DNA of 64,000 nucleotides from Rotaria sordida (taxonomy: Eukaryota; Rotifera; Eurotatoria; Philodinida; Philodinidae), in NCBI GenBank assembly GCA_905250125.1, contig CAJNOL010001278.1, forward strand, positions 1 through 64,000, in the 5' to 3' direction. The notes beneath the pieces were generated by a model. That model searched no databases, was not told the origin of the DNA, and worked only from the letters and a program-made list of their open reading frames with translations. Every line of letters starts with the position of its first letter. The stretch's first letter is position 1. Position numbers and translations under genes: made by a program. Of this stretch, positions 54,369 to 64,000 are shown one piece after another.

Positions 54369-55841
54369 ATGCTTATTTTGAAATATCTTATTACTCGATT
54401 TACAAGTCTTATGCCTCCTTTGATCTTACCAGAAAATCCCATTACTCTTCTTGGTATGCTCAATCGTCAACAGATAGCCTTCTTTATTGTCGCTCTTCTT
54501 GCATGGACATTTGATGCTTTTGATTTCTTCACTGTTACTCTCAATATCATCGAAATTGCAACTACATATAATAAATTACCATCAGACATTACTTGGGGTA
54601 TTACAGTAACACTAATGCTTCGTTCTGTGGGTGCCATTATTTTTGGAATTGTTGGCGATCGATTTGGACGTAAATGGCCATTCATTGTAAATATTGTTTT
54701 TTATGCTATAGTCGAAATTTGTACAGGGTTCTGTAGTACATACGCACAATTTATCGGTGTTCGTGCTCTTTTCGGAATTGCCATGGGCGGTATCTATGGT
54801 AATTGTGCTGCTACAGCGCTTGAAGATGCTCCGATCGCTGCACGTGGTCTTCTATCAGGCTTGTTGCAACAAGGCTATGCACTTGGCTATCTACTTGCTG
54901 CTGCTTTGAATCTTGCAATTACGAATAATCAACGGTATAGATGGCGAGCACTTTTTTGGTTCGGAGGCTGTCCTCCATTGCTTGTTGCGCTTTGGCGCAT
55001 CTTCTTGCCCGAGACACGAGCATTTCTCTGTGTCAAAGAGGCGCGCAAAACGAACGCATTTGCAGGTAAATTTAGCTTGAATTCAAAAAATTTCGATCAT
55101 GTTTTCAAACTCTTTATTTTAGCTGATCATCAAGTATCTGCAGTACGCGCATTCCTCAGTGCTATTCGTCCTGCACTCGCTCAACACTGGCCAATTTTCA
55201 TCTATCTTGTATTAATGATGGCTGGATTCAACTTTTTATCACATGGTAGTCAAGATTTGTATCCGACCTTCCTCGCTTCTCAGCTTATGTTCTCGCACAG
55301 TCTCGTCACTGTCACCACAGTTGTGGCTAACTGTGGTGCTCTCGTTGGTGGCACATTGATGGGATATTTTTCAAGTTTCTTCGGTCGACGATTATCAATC
55401 ATCGTTGTTCTTATCATTGGCGCTGCTCTCATTCCAGCCTATTTACTTCCACGAAATATGTCCATTATGGCTGGCGCATTCTTCCAGCAAATGTGTGTGC
55501 AAGGTGCTTGGGGTGTCGTGCCCATTCATCTTATGGAACTCTCACCACTACAGTTTCGCTCATTCGTAGTCGGCACCTCTTATCAATTAGGCAATCTCAT
55601 TTCATCAGCCTCGTCAACTATCGAAGCTACTGCTGGACAACATTTTCCGTTGCAAACATCTAATCATGCTACTAATAAGTACCAGTACGACTATGGTAAA
55701 GTCATGTCTATCTTCTTAGCCAGTACATATTGCTATCTCCTAATCATAATTTTACTCGGACCGGAGAAGAATAATACTGATGAACTTACCCAATGTGAGA
55801 CAAAAGAAGTCGAGCTTAGTGAAGTTGACAAGAACTTATAA
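54369..55841 (+). CDS. JEN1: JEN1-type monocarboxylate:proton symporter (MFS), likely fungal transfer
   Basis: Major facilitator of the sialate:H+/lactate permease family. About 12 hydrophobic segments. The first conserved block is WTFDAFDFFTVTL, then SDITWGITVTLMLRSVGAII, the MFS motif A GDRFGRKWPF, RALFGIAMGGIYGN, ALEDAP and RGLLSGLLQQGYALGYLLAA. NFLSHGSQDLYPT fits the JEN substrate motif Nxx[S/T]Hx[S/T]QDxxxT. Fungal Jen1 takes up lactate, pyruvate or related acids at the plasma membrane. The frame is uninterrupted, yet 55066-55122 is almost surely a 57-bp intron: GTAAAT donor, TTTTAG acceptor, length divisible by three, and its translation breaks the conserved loop. Spliced product is about 471 residues. 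Base composition is less AT-rich than neighbouring host genes. Animal genomes generally lack JEN-type transporters, so transfer is likely. Confidence 0.92.
   Translation: MLILKYLITRFTSLMPPLILPENPITLLGMLNRQQIAFFIVALLAWTFDAFDFFTVTLNIIEIATTYNKLPSDITWGITVTLMLRSVGAIIFGIVGDRFGRKWPFIVNIVFYAIVEICTGFCSTYAQFIGVRALFGIAMGGIYGNCAATALEDAPIAARGLLSGLLQQGYALGYLLAAALNLAITNNQRYRWRALFWFGGCPPLLVALWRIFLPETRAFLCVKEARKTNAFAGKFSLNSKNFDHVFKLFILADHQVSAVRAFLSAIRPALAQHWPIFIYLVLMMAGFNFLSHGSQDLYPTFLASQLMFSHSLVTVTTVVANCGALVGGTLMGYFSSFFGRRLSIIVVLIIGAALIPAYLLPRNMSIMAGAFFQQMCVQGAWGVVPIHLMELSPLQFRSFVVGTSYQLGNLISSASSTIEATAGQHFPLQTSNHATNKYQYDYGKVMSIFLASTYCYLLIIILLGPEKNNTDELTQCETKEVELSEVDKNL
55066..55122 (+). other. Probable in-frame 57-bp intron of the transporter gene
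   Basis: GTAAATTTAG...CTTTATTTTAG, with AT content like other introns here. Removing it joins KTNAFA to ADHQVSAVRAFL without changing frame. Confidence 0.8.
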
Positions 55842-55912
55842 TATAAACGTAATTATCATCCGCACCTTCAAGAAATAGTGATGAAAATATGAACGAATAT
55901 TTTCTGAATCAT

Positions 55913-55918
55913 AATAAA
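55913..55918 (+). promoter_or_regulatory. Poly(A) signal of the transporter gene
   Basis: AATAAA 72 bp after the stop codon. Confidence 0.55.
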
Positions 55919-56639
55919 ATGGCATACTATATTTTTACGAATTCAATGCATTTGAAAAGAATTGTATATTTATTTTCCATTAAACGCATTTCATTCATTG
56001 GATATAAACGAATTCTCTAGACAAGAATCTTTGATAGAACCTGAGGCTTCTTTCTTTCTCTTCTTCATTATAAATCCACAAGATTCCACTGATGGTCAAG
56101 TCAGTTTTCTTAATATAGCAAGCATAGGGAAATAAATCGACTAATCACTACAGAAATCAGAAATGTACTCCAGGAATAAAAAAAACAATAGACATTGAAG
56201 ATCAAATTGAATGTTAAATTGTAGTCCGATGTCAATTTATAAGAAAATTAAATCCAATACGTAGAGCATCATTTCGTCTACAAAAATCTGTAAAGCTAAT
56301 TTCGTAAATTTGATAAGGACATAATCTGATTGATAGAGTAAAACTGGAAGAAAGAAACTACATCTTTCTCTTGTTCGTTTGTAGAACGTTAACTTTCAAT
56401 AATAAAGTTAATTTTGAGATAATTAGATACTCTACAATTTGCACTTACATAGCTTACAAAAATGAAGAAATTTTATTTATAAGCAGTTTATCGTATCTGT
56501 GCATCTAAATTTTTCCAAATCCATACATCTATGATATCGGTGCGTTGACACCACTTGAAACGAAAAAGAACAACATATATACTTTTATACAGATTAAGGA
56601 ATATCCTGCACGTCATTTGATAGATCTAAATGTGCATTT
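55919..56639. other. Intergenic spacer, nothing recognised
   Basis: AT-rich DNA between the transporter and the first copy of the segmental duplication. No reading frame worth calling. Confidence 0.5.
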
Positions 56640-59300
56640 TTCTCTTATCTTAATGTCAATGACTTATACGTACTTGTCCCATGTGTTGAATACCACGTAT
56701 TACTGTAGTTATTTTTAATAATAAAAAGAAGGAGAACCATAAGTAAAATGTTTTGATAGTATACGTATTATGCATGGTAGTACAAAATATATATAAAGCA
56801 GAGAAGAATATAGGATAGAGGTAGAGATGTGCAGAAACAGTTTCAGTTTCGATCATCGTGACCAAGAAAACTGAAACTTTACTGAGACCAGAACCACGAA
56901 GAAAAAAAGTTATCGGAATCGGGATTACAAAAAAAGAAGTTATCCTATCCAAACTAAAATATCCTATGATATTGAACGAATTACCTTAAATATCATAAAA
57001 TTGAAAACAAAATTTAGGAGAGCAGATCAATAAAAATGATACCCATCGGCAATACGGTATTTTAGAAGTGCTTTAAATTTGATAATGAAGAATTTCTAAA
57101 ATAGTTTTCTCTAAGCTGAGATCAAGATCGGAAGTCGATGATTCGCCTAAGTTCATTGATAATGAAATGTTGCAAAGAAAAATAACACAAATATCGAAAT
57201 GAATATGTATAAGAGTAGGAAATATTCAAATAACTAAAATCATCAGGATAGAACCGGACATCATGAAAAAAATTATCAGAATCAGAACTAAAAGAAACTT
57301 GGTTCCTCACATCTCTAGATAGGACAGTAGAACTACTGAATCGTCCTCTTGTGTAGTTAACTCTGAAACTTGTCAAAGTCATCCATGTAGTCAACTTTCT
57401 AATCACAATGATATAAATTCAATAGAAGAAATGGTAGAAAAAGTTTATCTTAACTTAGTCAAAACTAAATATTAAAGTAACTTTTTTCATGTTCTCTAAT
57501 ACTTCGAAAATCTTTATGTTATCGAATTATTGCTAAAATGCTTGATACTATGGAATTTATCTGTCATTTTAATCTTCATAACTAATGTAAAAAATAGTAT
57601 TAATTGAATACTGTTGTAATGTATTAAAAATGTCTAATATTCATGCAGCACTAATCTACATTTCTATGACATATGATATAACAAATTTAATTTGTCAAAA
57701 TGTCAATCATATAACCTCTAAACGTTATAGAAAACTACAACGTTGAACATCATTTATACACTAGTCGTGAATAATTATCCGGCACATGATCTTTTTTTGA
57801 AAAAAAGATTAACATTTATACGATCGATTTGAAAACCGTCAAAATATATATTTATAACTAGTTGTGGAATAGAACATGTTATCTAGTAGAACTTTATTGA
57901 AGATTGAAAAGGCTTTATTTTTTCTAGAGAATACTTAACTTAAGAATGAAATTCTTTTTATTCTCTAACCGTCTAAAAATGATGACGCATGTTTTTCAAA
58001 ATGATCAATTAATAATAGTAAAACCTAATCAATGTTGTGTATATAATTTTTTCGGAAAATTATCTTATTTTAATGACATTTTAATACTGACAATATTCAT
58101 TACCGATAATAAATGATTTCTAGTAGACTTCAAATTAAATCTAAAATATTGTTTGAAATCTTTTTGTTCTCTTCTGCAGTGAGAAATAATTGTCTTAATG
58201 TAATATCTTAAATATTTCTTCTAATAAAAAAGAATATTTATCTATTTTGCTAAACATTAAATATTAATCATTTTCTTTATCTACTTACGAAAAACTATTG
58301 AGAGAAATTAATTTTATAGTATGTTCTTCATAAAATATTTTCTTTTAAATAATATTATACATTTTAAACAAAATACATTTTTAAATACATTGGCAGGTAG
58401 CAGCTTTCAGAATATCTTGTTATTATCTTCTCTATCAATTATTTTCATAAGTAGTCATATGTAACAAGAAAAGTTTGTTTAGAGACCAACGACAAACATA
58501 ATCAGATTAAAAAATATCAAATATTTCGAATAAGTACATTATTACACAACATTTAATTCAATATCTTTCAATTCTTCGTGTTTATTGCAAAGGATTTATT
58601 GACACTGATTCAAATGTGTGATTAATATTCAATAATATGTTCGTGTTATCTCTGTTATTTCAACTTGACAAATAGAATTCTTTTCTTTTGCTTAATAATT
58701 ATTTGCTGTTTTTTATCGAACTATAGTTTGTCACCTATTTTTTATAACAATTACGAATGACTCAGCGGGTAGAATAAATATCAATATCAATCAGTTTATA
58801 CATGCTTATAGTTATTAATAAAAATTTTTAATGAAATAGAAAAATACAAAAAATGGCATGAATATGCGTTTGAATAGAATTTCACAATAAACTCTTACAA
58901 TTATGAATAATTCAGTAATAAAAAAAACAAACAATTCATAATAAGATTAAATGATAAACTTATTTTGAGATCATTATTTGTTCTAGTCCATTATCCATTC
59001 AGTTCTTTGTTTAATTTTGATTTCTCTTCAGTTCGATCTGTGTCGATGGATTTTATCTATACATGTAAGAATATAACTTGTATTTAACTAACACGAAAAG
59101 ATCCGCAGAGGCGATTAATATTGATCCAACTATCTGCTACAGATGAAACAAATTCAAAGTTCATTTATTATATTATGGAACGAATCAATTAGGTATCCAA
59201 CATGATCATAAGCCGAGCGACATCGTTAAAAGGATGTAGGTGCGTGTTCTGTTCATCCATTCTCATATATCATATCTGAATCACATGTTCTCGTCAATAA
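56640..59300 (+). repeat. Segmental duplication, copy A
   Basis: Aligns by eye with 61680-64000 in the same orientation. Matches include TAAAATGTTTTGATAGTATA, CTACATTTCTATGA(C/T)ATATGA, TGATCTTTTT...AAAGATTAA, AACAATTACGAATGACTCAG, TCACAATAAACTCTT, AATTCATAATAAGATTAAAT, GTAAGAATATAACTTGTATT and ACATCGTTAAAAGG(A/G)TGTAGGTG. Copy A carries an extra element (56820-57317) and lacks the foldback of copy B. It ends about 0.7 kb upstream of the gene at 60004. Confidence 0.88.
56820..57317. mobile_element. About 500-bp element with GAGATGTG terminal inverted repeats
   Basis: Left end TAGAGATGTGCAGAAAC; right end GTTCCTCACATCTCTA, i.e. inverted termini of about 16 bp. Flanked by ATAGGATAG and ATAGGACAG, a possible imperfect target duplication. 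No equivalent sits in copy B of the duplication. The internal frame at 57122-57406 shows no recognisable domain, and degenerate GAACC/GAATC words are present. Confidence 0.65.
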
Positions 59301-59938
59301 TGAGACTATATATGCTTTCATGTATTGACACTTTCTTGCATAATAGAATTGCACATGCAGGATTACGTATCCCGTTAATTTAGTCATTTGAACTCCCTAA
59401 GACGATCTATGTTCTGGACTGTTTCTAAATATCTCACGCTGATTTTTGTTAGAAGTTTATAAATCATACACTGCACTTTAAACTTATCAATACCAGCTTT
59501 CAATTCAATAGGTTTCTTTGGAAATAATGACGATATAAAATCGACATTTTCATCTCAATCCCAATTTGATAAACATCATCGTATGCGGGTGCAGTTTTTA
59601 ATCTAACTGGAAGTTTTCATGCTGTTTCATAGTGTAATCTTGATACACGAAATAATATCATGATTCTCCTACATTCATTATTCTTATAACACTATGTTGA
59701 ATCTTTACTAATACTTCAACTCTTCTCAACTTTTGAGTATTACTCTTCCTAGGAAGTTGGAAAATTGGAAAAAAATACGCAATTATTTACCAGGTAGATC
59801 TTGTTTACGCTTTCAGTAATAAAAATAGTAACTGACTCACTGAATATCATTGGATCATAATGAAACAAAAACCAATGGAGCGTGTCTCTCTATTTACTTT
59901 TTACTTGGGAAATTCCAAGATAAATCACTTCTACTTGG
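59301..59938. other. Upstream region of the unknown gene
   Basis: No coding signal; includes the probable promoter directly before the TATA box at 59939. Confidence 0.5.
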
Positions 59939-59946
59939 TATAAATA
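59939..59946 (+). promoter_or_regulatory. TATA box of the unknown gene
   Basis: TATAAATA lies 65 bp before the ATG at 60004, a spacing that fits a short leader. Confidence 0.65.
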
Positions 59947-60003
59947 AAAAGCGATGATAAGCAATATCAAATCAAAACCAAATCAGTTACTATTGTGAAA
60001 ACG

Positions 60004-60513
60004 ATGGCCTTATTTCAGTTGAATTCATATGATGTTTCCCGCGCAAGTGGACTAGTTCAGGTGCCTGATAATAACATAGCGAAACTGATGTACTACTTGG
60101 ATTGTGTATGTACATTGATCGAATATGATGAATCCAATCTCAATCGTCTTCGTGACTTCAGAAATTATGATGATTTAACTGGTATTGAAGTTCGTCTCTT
60201 ATATATCACCTGTGTTGCTCTTGATCCTGATGATTTAATTGGTAAAATAATGTTTGAAGATCGAGATGGTAAAATGTGTGGTAAATCACTTAATCGAATG
60301 TACGATTTAGGTGAAGTACAACGAAGTCTTCTGGTACTCAATTCCATCGCCGTTGCTGGTCGAACTCGACGAGTGAAGAAAATTATGGCTTATAAACCAC
60401 GATGGTTGTATCAATATTATACACAACCGATCGCTCAATTGACAGCTATTTATGAACGTCAACGACAACAGCAAGCAGTGCGTGAACTGCTCAATACATG
60501 TACTATCTCTTGA
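60004..60513 (+). CDS. Single-exon protein of unknown function
   Basis: 169 residues starting MALFQLNSYDVSRASG. The upstream GTG at 59995 is in frame, but the ATG is the natural start. No signal peptide or membrane segment. The middle has LIEYDESNLNRLRDF and LTGIEVRLLYITCVALDPDD, and the C-terminal third is basic with IMAYKPRWLYQYYTQPIAQL and a Gln/Arg-rich helix (IYERQRQQQAVRELL). I do not recognise a family. A TATA box upstream and AATAAA 72 bp downstream make it look like a real short transcript unit. It lies just beyond copy A of a segmental duplication, so a paralogue is expected beyond the window end. Whether it is rotifer-specific cannot be judged without a search. Confidence 0.75.
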   Translation: MALFQLNSYDVSRASGLVQVPDNNIAKLMYYLDCVCTLIEYDESNLNRLRDFRNYDDLTGIEVRLLYITCVALDPDDLIGKIMFEDRDGKMCGKSLNRMYDLGEVQRSLLVLNSIAVAGRTRRVKKIMAYKPRWLYQYYTQPIAQLTAIYERQRQQQAVRELLNTCTIS

Positions 60514-60584
60514 GCCATTACTCATTCAACGATAGACATATAAATGGATACTACCTTCTATAATTTTTCTTTATTTTATGCAAG

Positions 60585-60590
60585 AATAAA
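60585..60590 (+). promoter_or_regulatory. Poly(A) signal of the unknown gene
   Basis: AATAAA 72 bp after the TGA stop at 60511-60513. Confidence 0.6.
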
Positions 60591-61680
60591 AGAATTCAAA
60601 TAATAAGAATATTTTTCAAAAGAAATGTTTGTTTTTTTTTTGTCAGTGAAGAGAGATGAAAGACGAAGACTGAATTGACAATCATATGATTGATAGTAAT
60701 ATTGGCAGTGTTGTGAACCAAAATCTTCACTATTAACTCTGTTCTTCCTCGAATTATTAGATTTCAGTTAACATGAATATTTTTCGTCGATTTTGAGTAA
60801 CTACAATTTTGTTGTTTCATCATACGAAAGATACTTAAGATAACGAAAATTATGTTTTCGAATGACGTCAAGGTAAGTTGAAGCCGATTGACGTTGTGTG
60901 TCATTAATCAAGAATATCAATCTTGTTTACTATGTACAAAAAATAGACATGTGTAAGTCGGAAGAAAAACACGTTGAAAGGCAAATAACGAAAAGGTTGT
61001 GCATCATTGAATTTTCGCCATGAATACTATCATTACCATTATTATGAGCTAAAATTAACATTAACTTTGATTTGATCTTAATAGAGATAAATTTATCATT
61101 TTAACATCTTAATTCATGATAAAATTTTCTCCTGGAAATATTGTGTAGAATAACTTTGAAGCATTTACTGAGATTATTGATTTTCTTTTCTGAATGAAAG
61201 GATTATATAGCTGAAAATATCTTTCAAAAGTGTATTTGATTAAGCCAACCAATATGTAATATGCTCTAGTCCAATGAAAAATTATTATTAGAGAACGTTG
61301 TATGTGGGACAGGCAAGCATAGTCAGATTTCTGTTGTAGAAGTTGACAAAAGGTAAATAAGTATGGAGAAGTGAAATCCAAGATCGATTTTTTCTCTTAT
61401 TTTAATATTTGAAAACGGATGTGGATATTTATTTCATCCACACCCATACTCCATATCTAACTGACTATTGGACTTGTGCATCCACTTATACCACAGAGAA
61501 AATCGGATAGATCTCTATTGACTGTAAGTAGAGAACAGTTCGTTTCGAAAAATTCGAATATTATTTAGTTTTTTTCTAGATTATCCATTTTGTAGTTTAG
61601 ATATTTCAAAGACAGAATGATGAAAAAAGATTCCTTTTGTCAATCGATAGTCCATGCAGCTTCCTACAAAAAATTTTCGT
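60591..61680. other. Intergenic region between the unknown gene and duplication copy B
   Basis: No gene supported. The minus-strand frame at 61109-61381 has no recognisable features. A small TGTGG-type hairpin is at 61415-61452 (GGATGTGGATA ... CATCCACACCCATAC). Confidence 0.5.
61415..61452. repeat. TGTGGG-type hairpin 4 (short)
   Basis: GGATGTGGAT followed by ATCCACACCCATACTCC; the same word class as the three hairpins near 50.5-52.2 kb but weaker. Confidence 0.5.
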
Positions 61681-64000
61681 ACCTTTTTCGATTCCCATGC
61701 TTCGTTAATGGTCTGCCATTGTTCCACAGATGATCATTGCAATGACCAATGGGAAGTAAATGTTTTGATAGTATAGTTGTTCTATATAATAAAAAAAAGT
61801 TATATATTTATAATACAAAAGGAACGCACAAATAAAAGAAGAACAACAGAACCATCCTATCGTGTGATTAGCAATGATATCTGTTGAAACCATTTGTGTA
61901 GTCAAATTGTTTACTTTAGTGATTATATTCTTATTTAACGAAGTTATTATTGGAATTGCGGGATATACCACAAATGTTAAAAAGAAATATCATTTTATCG
62001 ATCGTACAGATAATATCAGTGAGTAAAATATGTTCATTTTTCATTATAAAGACATAGATCTACTACAAAAAATAGTTGAGCTTTACTTAATTGAAGCTAA
62101 ACATTAAAGAAATTCTTATGATATTTTTTTTAATACTTAAGAAATCTTTATCTTGCTGAACCAAATACTGAAATATCTCGTGCTATAGAAATTTGACTAT
62201 CACTATAGTCTTTAGAACTAACATCAAAAAGTGTTATTGTAATTCTAGTAGAAAAATATGAAAATATTCTAGTGGAAAATAATATTTATGCACTATTAAT
62301 CTACATTTCTATGATATATGAAATAAGAAATTTTAAATGTAAAAATGTCGATCGAGTAATCTTATAGCATTGAAAAATTGAACATCGTTTATATACTAAG
62401 GATAAGTAATTATTCCGTAATTGATCTTTTTAAAAGAAAGATTAAAATTTTATATGATTGATTTTGAAATGATCAAAATATATTTAATTTTTCGGAATAG
62501 AACATTCATTATCCAGTAACGCTTTATAAAGGTTGATAAAGCGTAAACTCAATAACGAAATTCTCTTAATCTCTAGTCCTCTAAAATTGATGGTACAGGT
62601 CTTTTAAAATCATCGCTTAATAATAGTAACTAATTAATTATTTATACATTACGCTTTGGAAAAATTAGATTATTCTCTGTCAAATACATTAAATCACAAC
62701 AAATTACTGTCAAATTTTTTTAAAATGTCAACCATCAGTTTTTGAATAACTTCTGATCGTTTATAGCTGTCGACGTCAGGTTTTCACCATTGGTTAGAGC
62801 AATATGGGGGGGGGGGGGGGGGGAGGGGGAGAGACGTCTATCTGTGTAACATTCATTAAGTTTGAAGTTTTTCAAGGATATTTGTAGTTGAACATTTTTT
62901 TTTTGTTGTCTATTTCAACAACTTTGTGTAGCAATCTAGGTTCAAATTACATCAAAATGCAGCTCAAAGAGAGTCGTATTATTCATAAAATTTCCAGATT
63001 TCAGAACACTTCTCTTGAAGCATGAGTTCAAGATGAGAATGAACAAATCGAACAATTATACAGGAAATACAACACTCTTCGAGCTACATTTTGGTGTAAT
63101 TCGAGCATAGCTTGCTTCGAAAAGTTGTAGAAATGGACAACAAAAAAAAAAATGTTCAGCTGCAAGTATCCTTGAAAAACTTCTTCGAACTTAATGAATT
63201 TTATACAGATAGACCCCGCCTCCCACGTTGCTCTATGTAATGATGATTGGCATTTAAAAAAAAACCGACAATAGTATTGAATGATATTTTTTATATCCAC
63301 TGTATTATTTCAACTTGACCAATAGAATTCTTTTCTTTTACTTTATAATTATTTGTTTTTTTTTCCAACTATAGTTTATCATCTATTGTTTATAACAATT
63401 ACGAATGACTCAGCAAATCAAATAAATATCAACATCAGTCAGTCTATACATGCTTATAAGTATGAATAAAATTTCTTATTGAAAAAAAGAAAATTGAAAA
63501 TTATTACGAATATGAGTTTGAGTAGGATTTCACAATAAACTCTTCCAATTATGAATAATTCAGTTATAAAAAAAAAACAATTCATAATAAGATTAAATGA
63601 TAAACTTATTTTGAGATTATTATTTGTCCTAACTCATTCATCTTTCAATTCATTATCTATTCGGTTCGTTTTTTTTTCATTTTGATTTCTCTTCAGTTCT
63701 ATTTATTTCGACAGATTTTATCCATACATGTAAGAATATAACTTGTATTTAACTAATATAAAGAACAATACAAAGACCATTTTATACAAATTCGAAATTC
63801 ATTTATTATATCATGGGACGAGTCAACTATATATTCAAGATGATCATCATTCGAACAACATCGTTAAAAGGGTGTAGGTGGATCTTCGATTCACTCGTTT
63901 CTACATTCACACTCATTGTAGTATCCTTCTAGGATATCCTATTCATCTTGCTTGCATAAATGATAATCAGCAGCGTGTAGGAACTTTTTTGAATTCGATG
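61680..64000 (+). repeat. Segmental duplication, copy B (runs off window)
   Basis: Partner of 56640-59300. The order of shared blocks is the same. It carries a private foldback insertion at about 62780-63250. The end of similarity is not reached within the window. Confidence 0.85.
62780..63250. mobile_element. Foldback element with an 18-G run
   Basis: Arms of about 190 bp are inverted copies. Left has TTCATTAAGTTTGAAGTTTT, CAAGGATATTTGTAGTTGAA, TGTTGTCTATTTCAACAACT and CATCAAAATGCAGCTCAAAG; the right arm carries the complements (AAACTTCTTCGAACTTAATG, AGCTGCAAGTATCCTTG, AGTTGTAGAAATGGACAACA, CGAGCTACATTTTGGTG). The left arm includes 18 consecutive G (62806-62823), where the right arm has CCCCGCCTCCCACG. 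The minus-strand frame at 63028-63300 is inside it and is not a gene. Confidence 0.85.

Noticed and set aside
57122-57406. Minus-strand 94-codon frame
   Set aside because: Partly inside a TIR element within a duplicated noncoding block. The other duplication copy has no matching frame.
61705-61971. Minus-strand 88-codon hydrophobic frame
   Set aside because: In duplication copy B; the copy A counterpart is not open, so it is unlikely to be coding.
63028-63300. Minus-strand 90-codon frame
   Set aside because: Lies in the arm of a foldback element and has no family features.

Overview
This is a eukaryotic, strongly AT-rich genomic window with no prokaryotic features. Genes have many short (about 50-80 bp) GT-AG introns, AATAAA-type poly(A) signals and the occasional TATA box. 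The muscle giant twitchin, an intron-bearing gene that looks fungal in origin, and several hairpins built on the bdelloid telomere word TGTGGG together point to a bdelloid rotifer (Rotaria/Adineta type). The species call is an inference; no database search was possible.

Left part (1-43 kb), gene-dense host core. The 3' half of a FEZ/UNC-76 kinesin-adaptor gene (+, to 1566) is followed by a two-exon TMEM223 gene (+, 1943-2967), probably mitochondrial. After about 2.8 kb of noncoding sequence comes one gene of 32 kb, twitchin (+, 5751-37685). I joined it from 83 coding exons whose phases all agree, giving a predicted 5,036 residues. Its order is 12 Ig domains (with a basic/STKET-repeat linker before Ig7 and an RRPSL-type linker between Ig7 and Ig8), then 15 FnIII and 8 Ig domains in mixed order, a Ser/Thr kinase with intact catalytic residues, and 5 more Ig domains interrupted by a Pro/Ala/Lys/Glu-rich repeat segment that contains a 10-N assembly gap. 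A GT31 beta-1,3-galactosyltransferase-like gene (-, 38190-42720, three exons) converges on the 3' end of twitchin.

Right part (43-64 kb), repeat-rich and accessory. It holds a TA-flanked MITE, a 21-bp minisatellite inside inverted flanks, a 3.1-kb segment bounded by 60-bp direct repeats that carries a small secreted 8-cysteine protein gene and degenerate tandem units, a series of TGTGGG-type hairpins, a monocarboxylate (JEN1-type) transporter gene likely acquired from fungi, a single-exon gene of unknown function (60004-60513), and a roughly 2.5-kb segmental duplication (about 56.6-59.3 kb and 61.7-64.0 kb). The second copy suggests that a paralogue of the unknown gene lies just past the window end. 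Foldback elements also sit inside twitchin introns. The mix of telomere-like hairpins, foldback elements and a foreign gene resembles published descriptions of bdelloid subtelomeric DNA, although the left half looks like ordinary gene-rich chromosome.

Functionally, twitchin (muscle), FEZ (axonal transport), TMEM223 (respiratory complex IV) and the galactosyltransferase (Golgi) are unrelated neighbours. I see no operon-like or pathway clustering.
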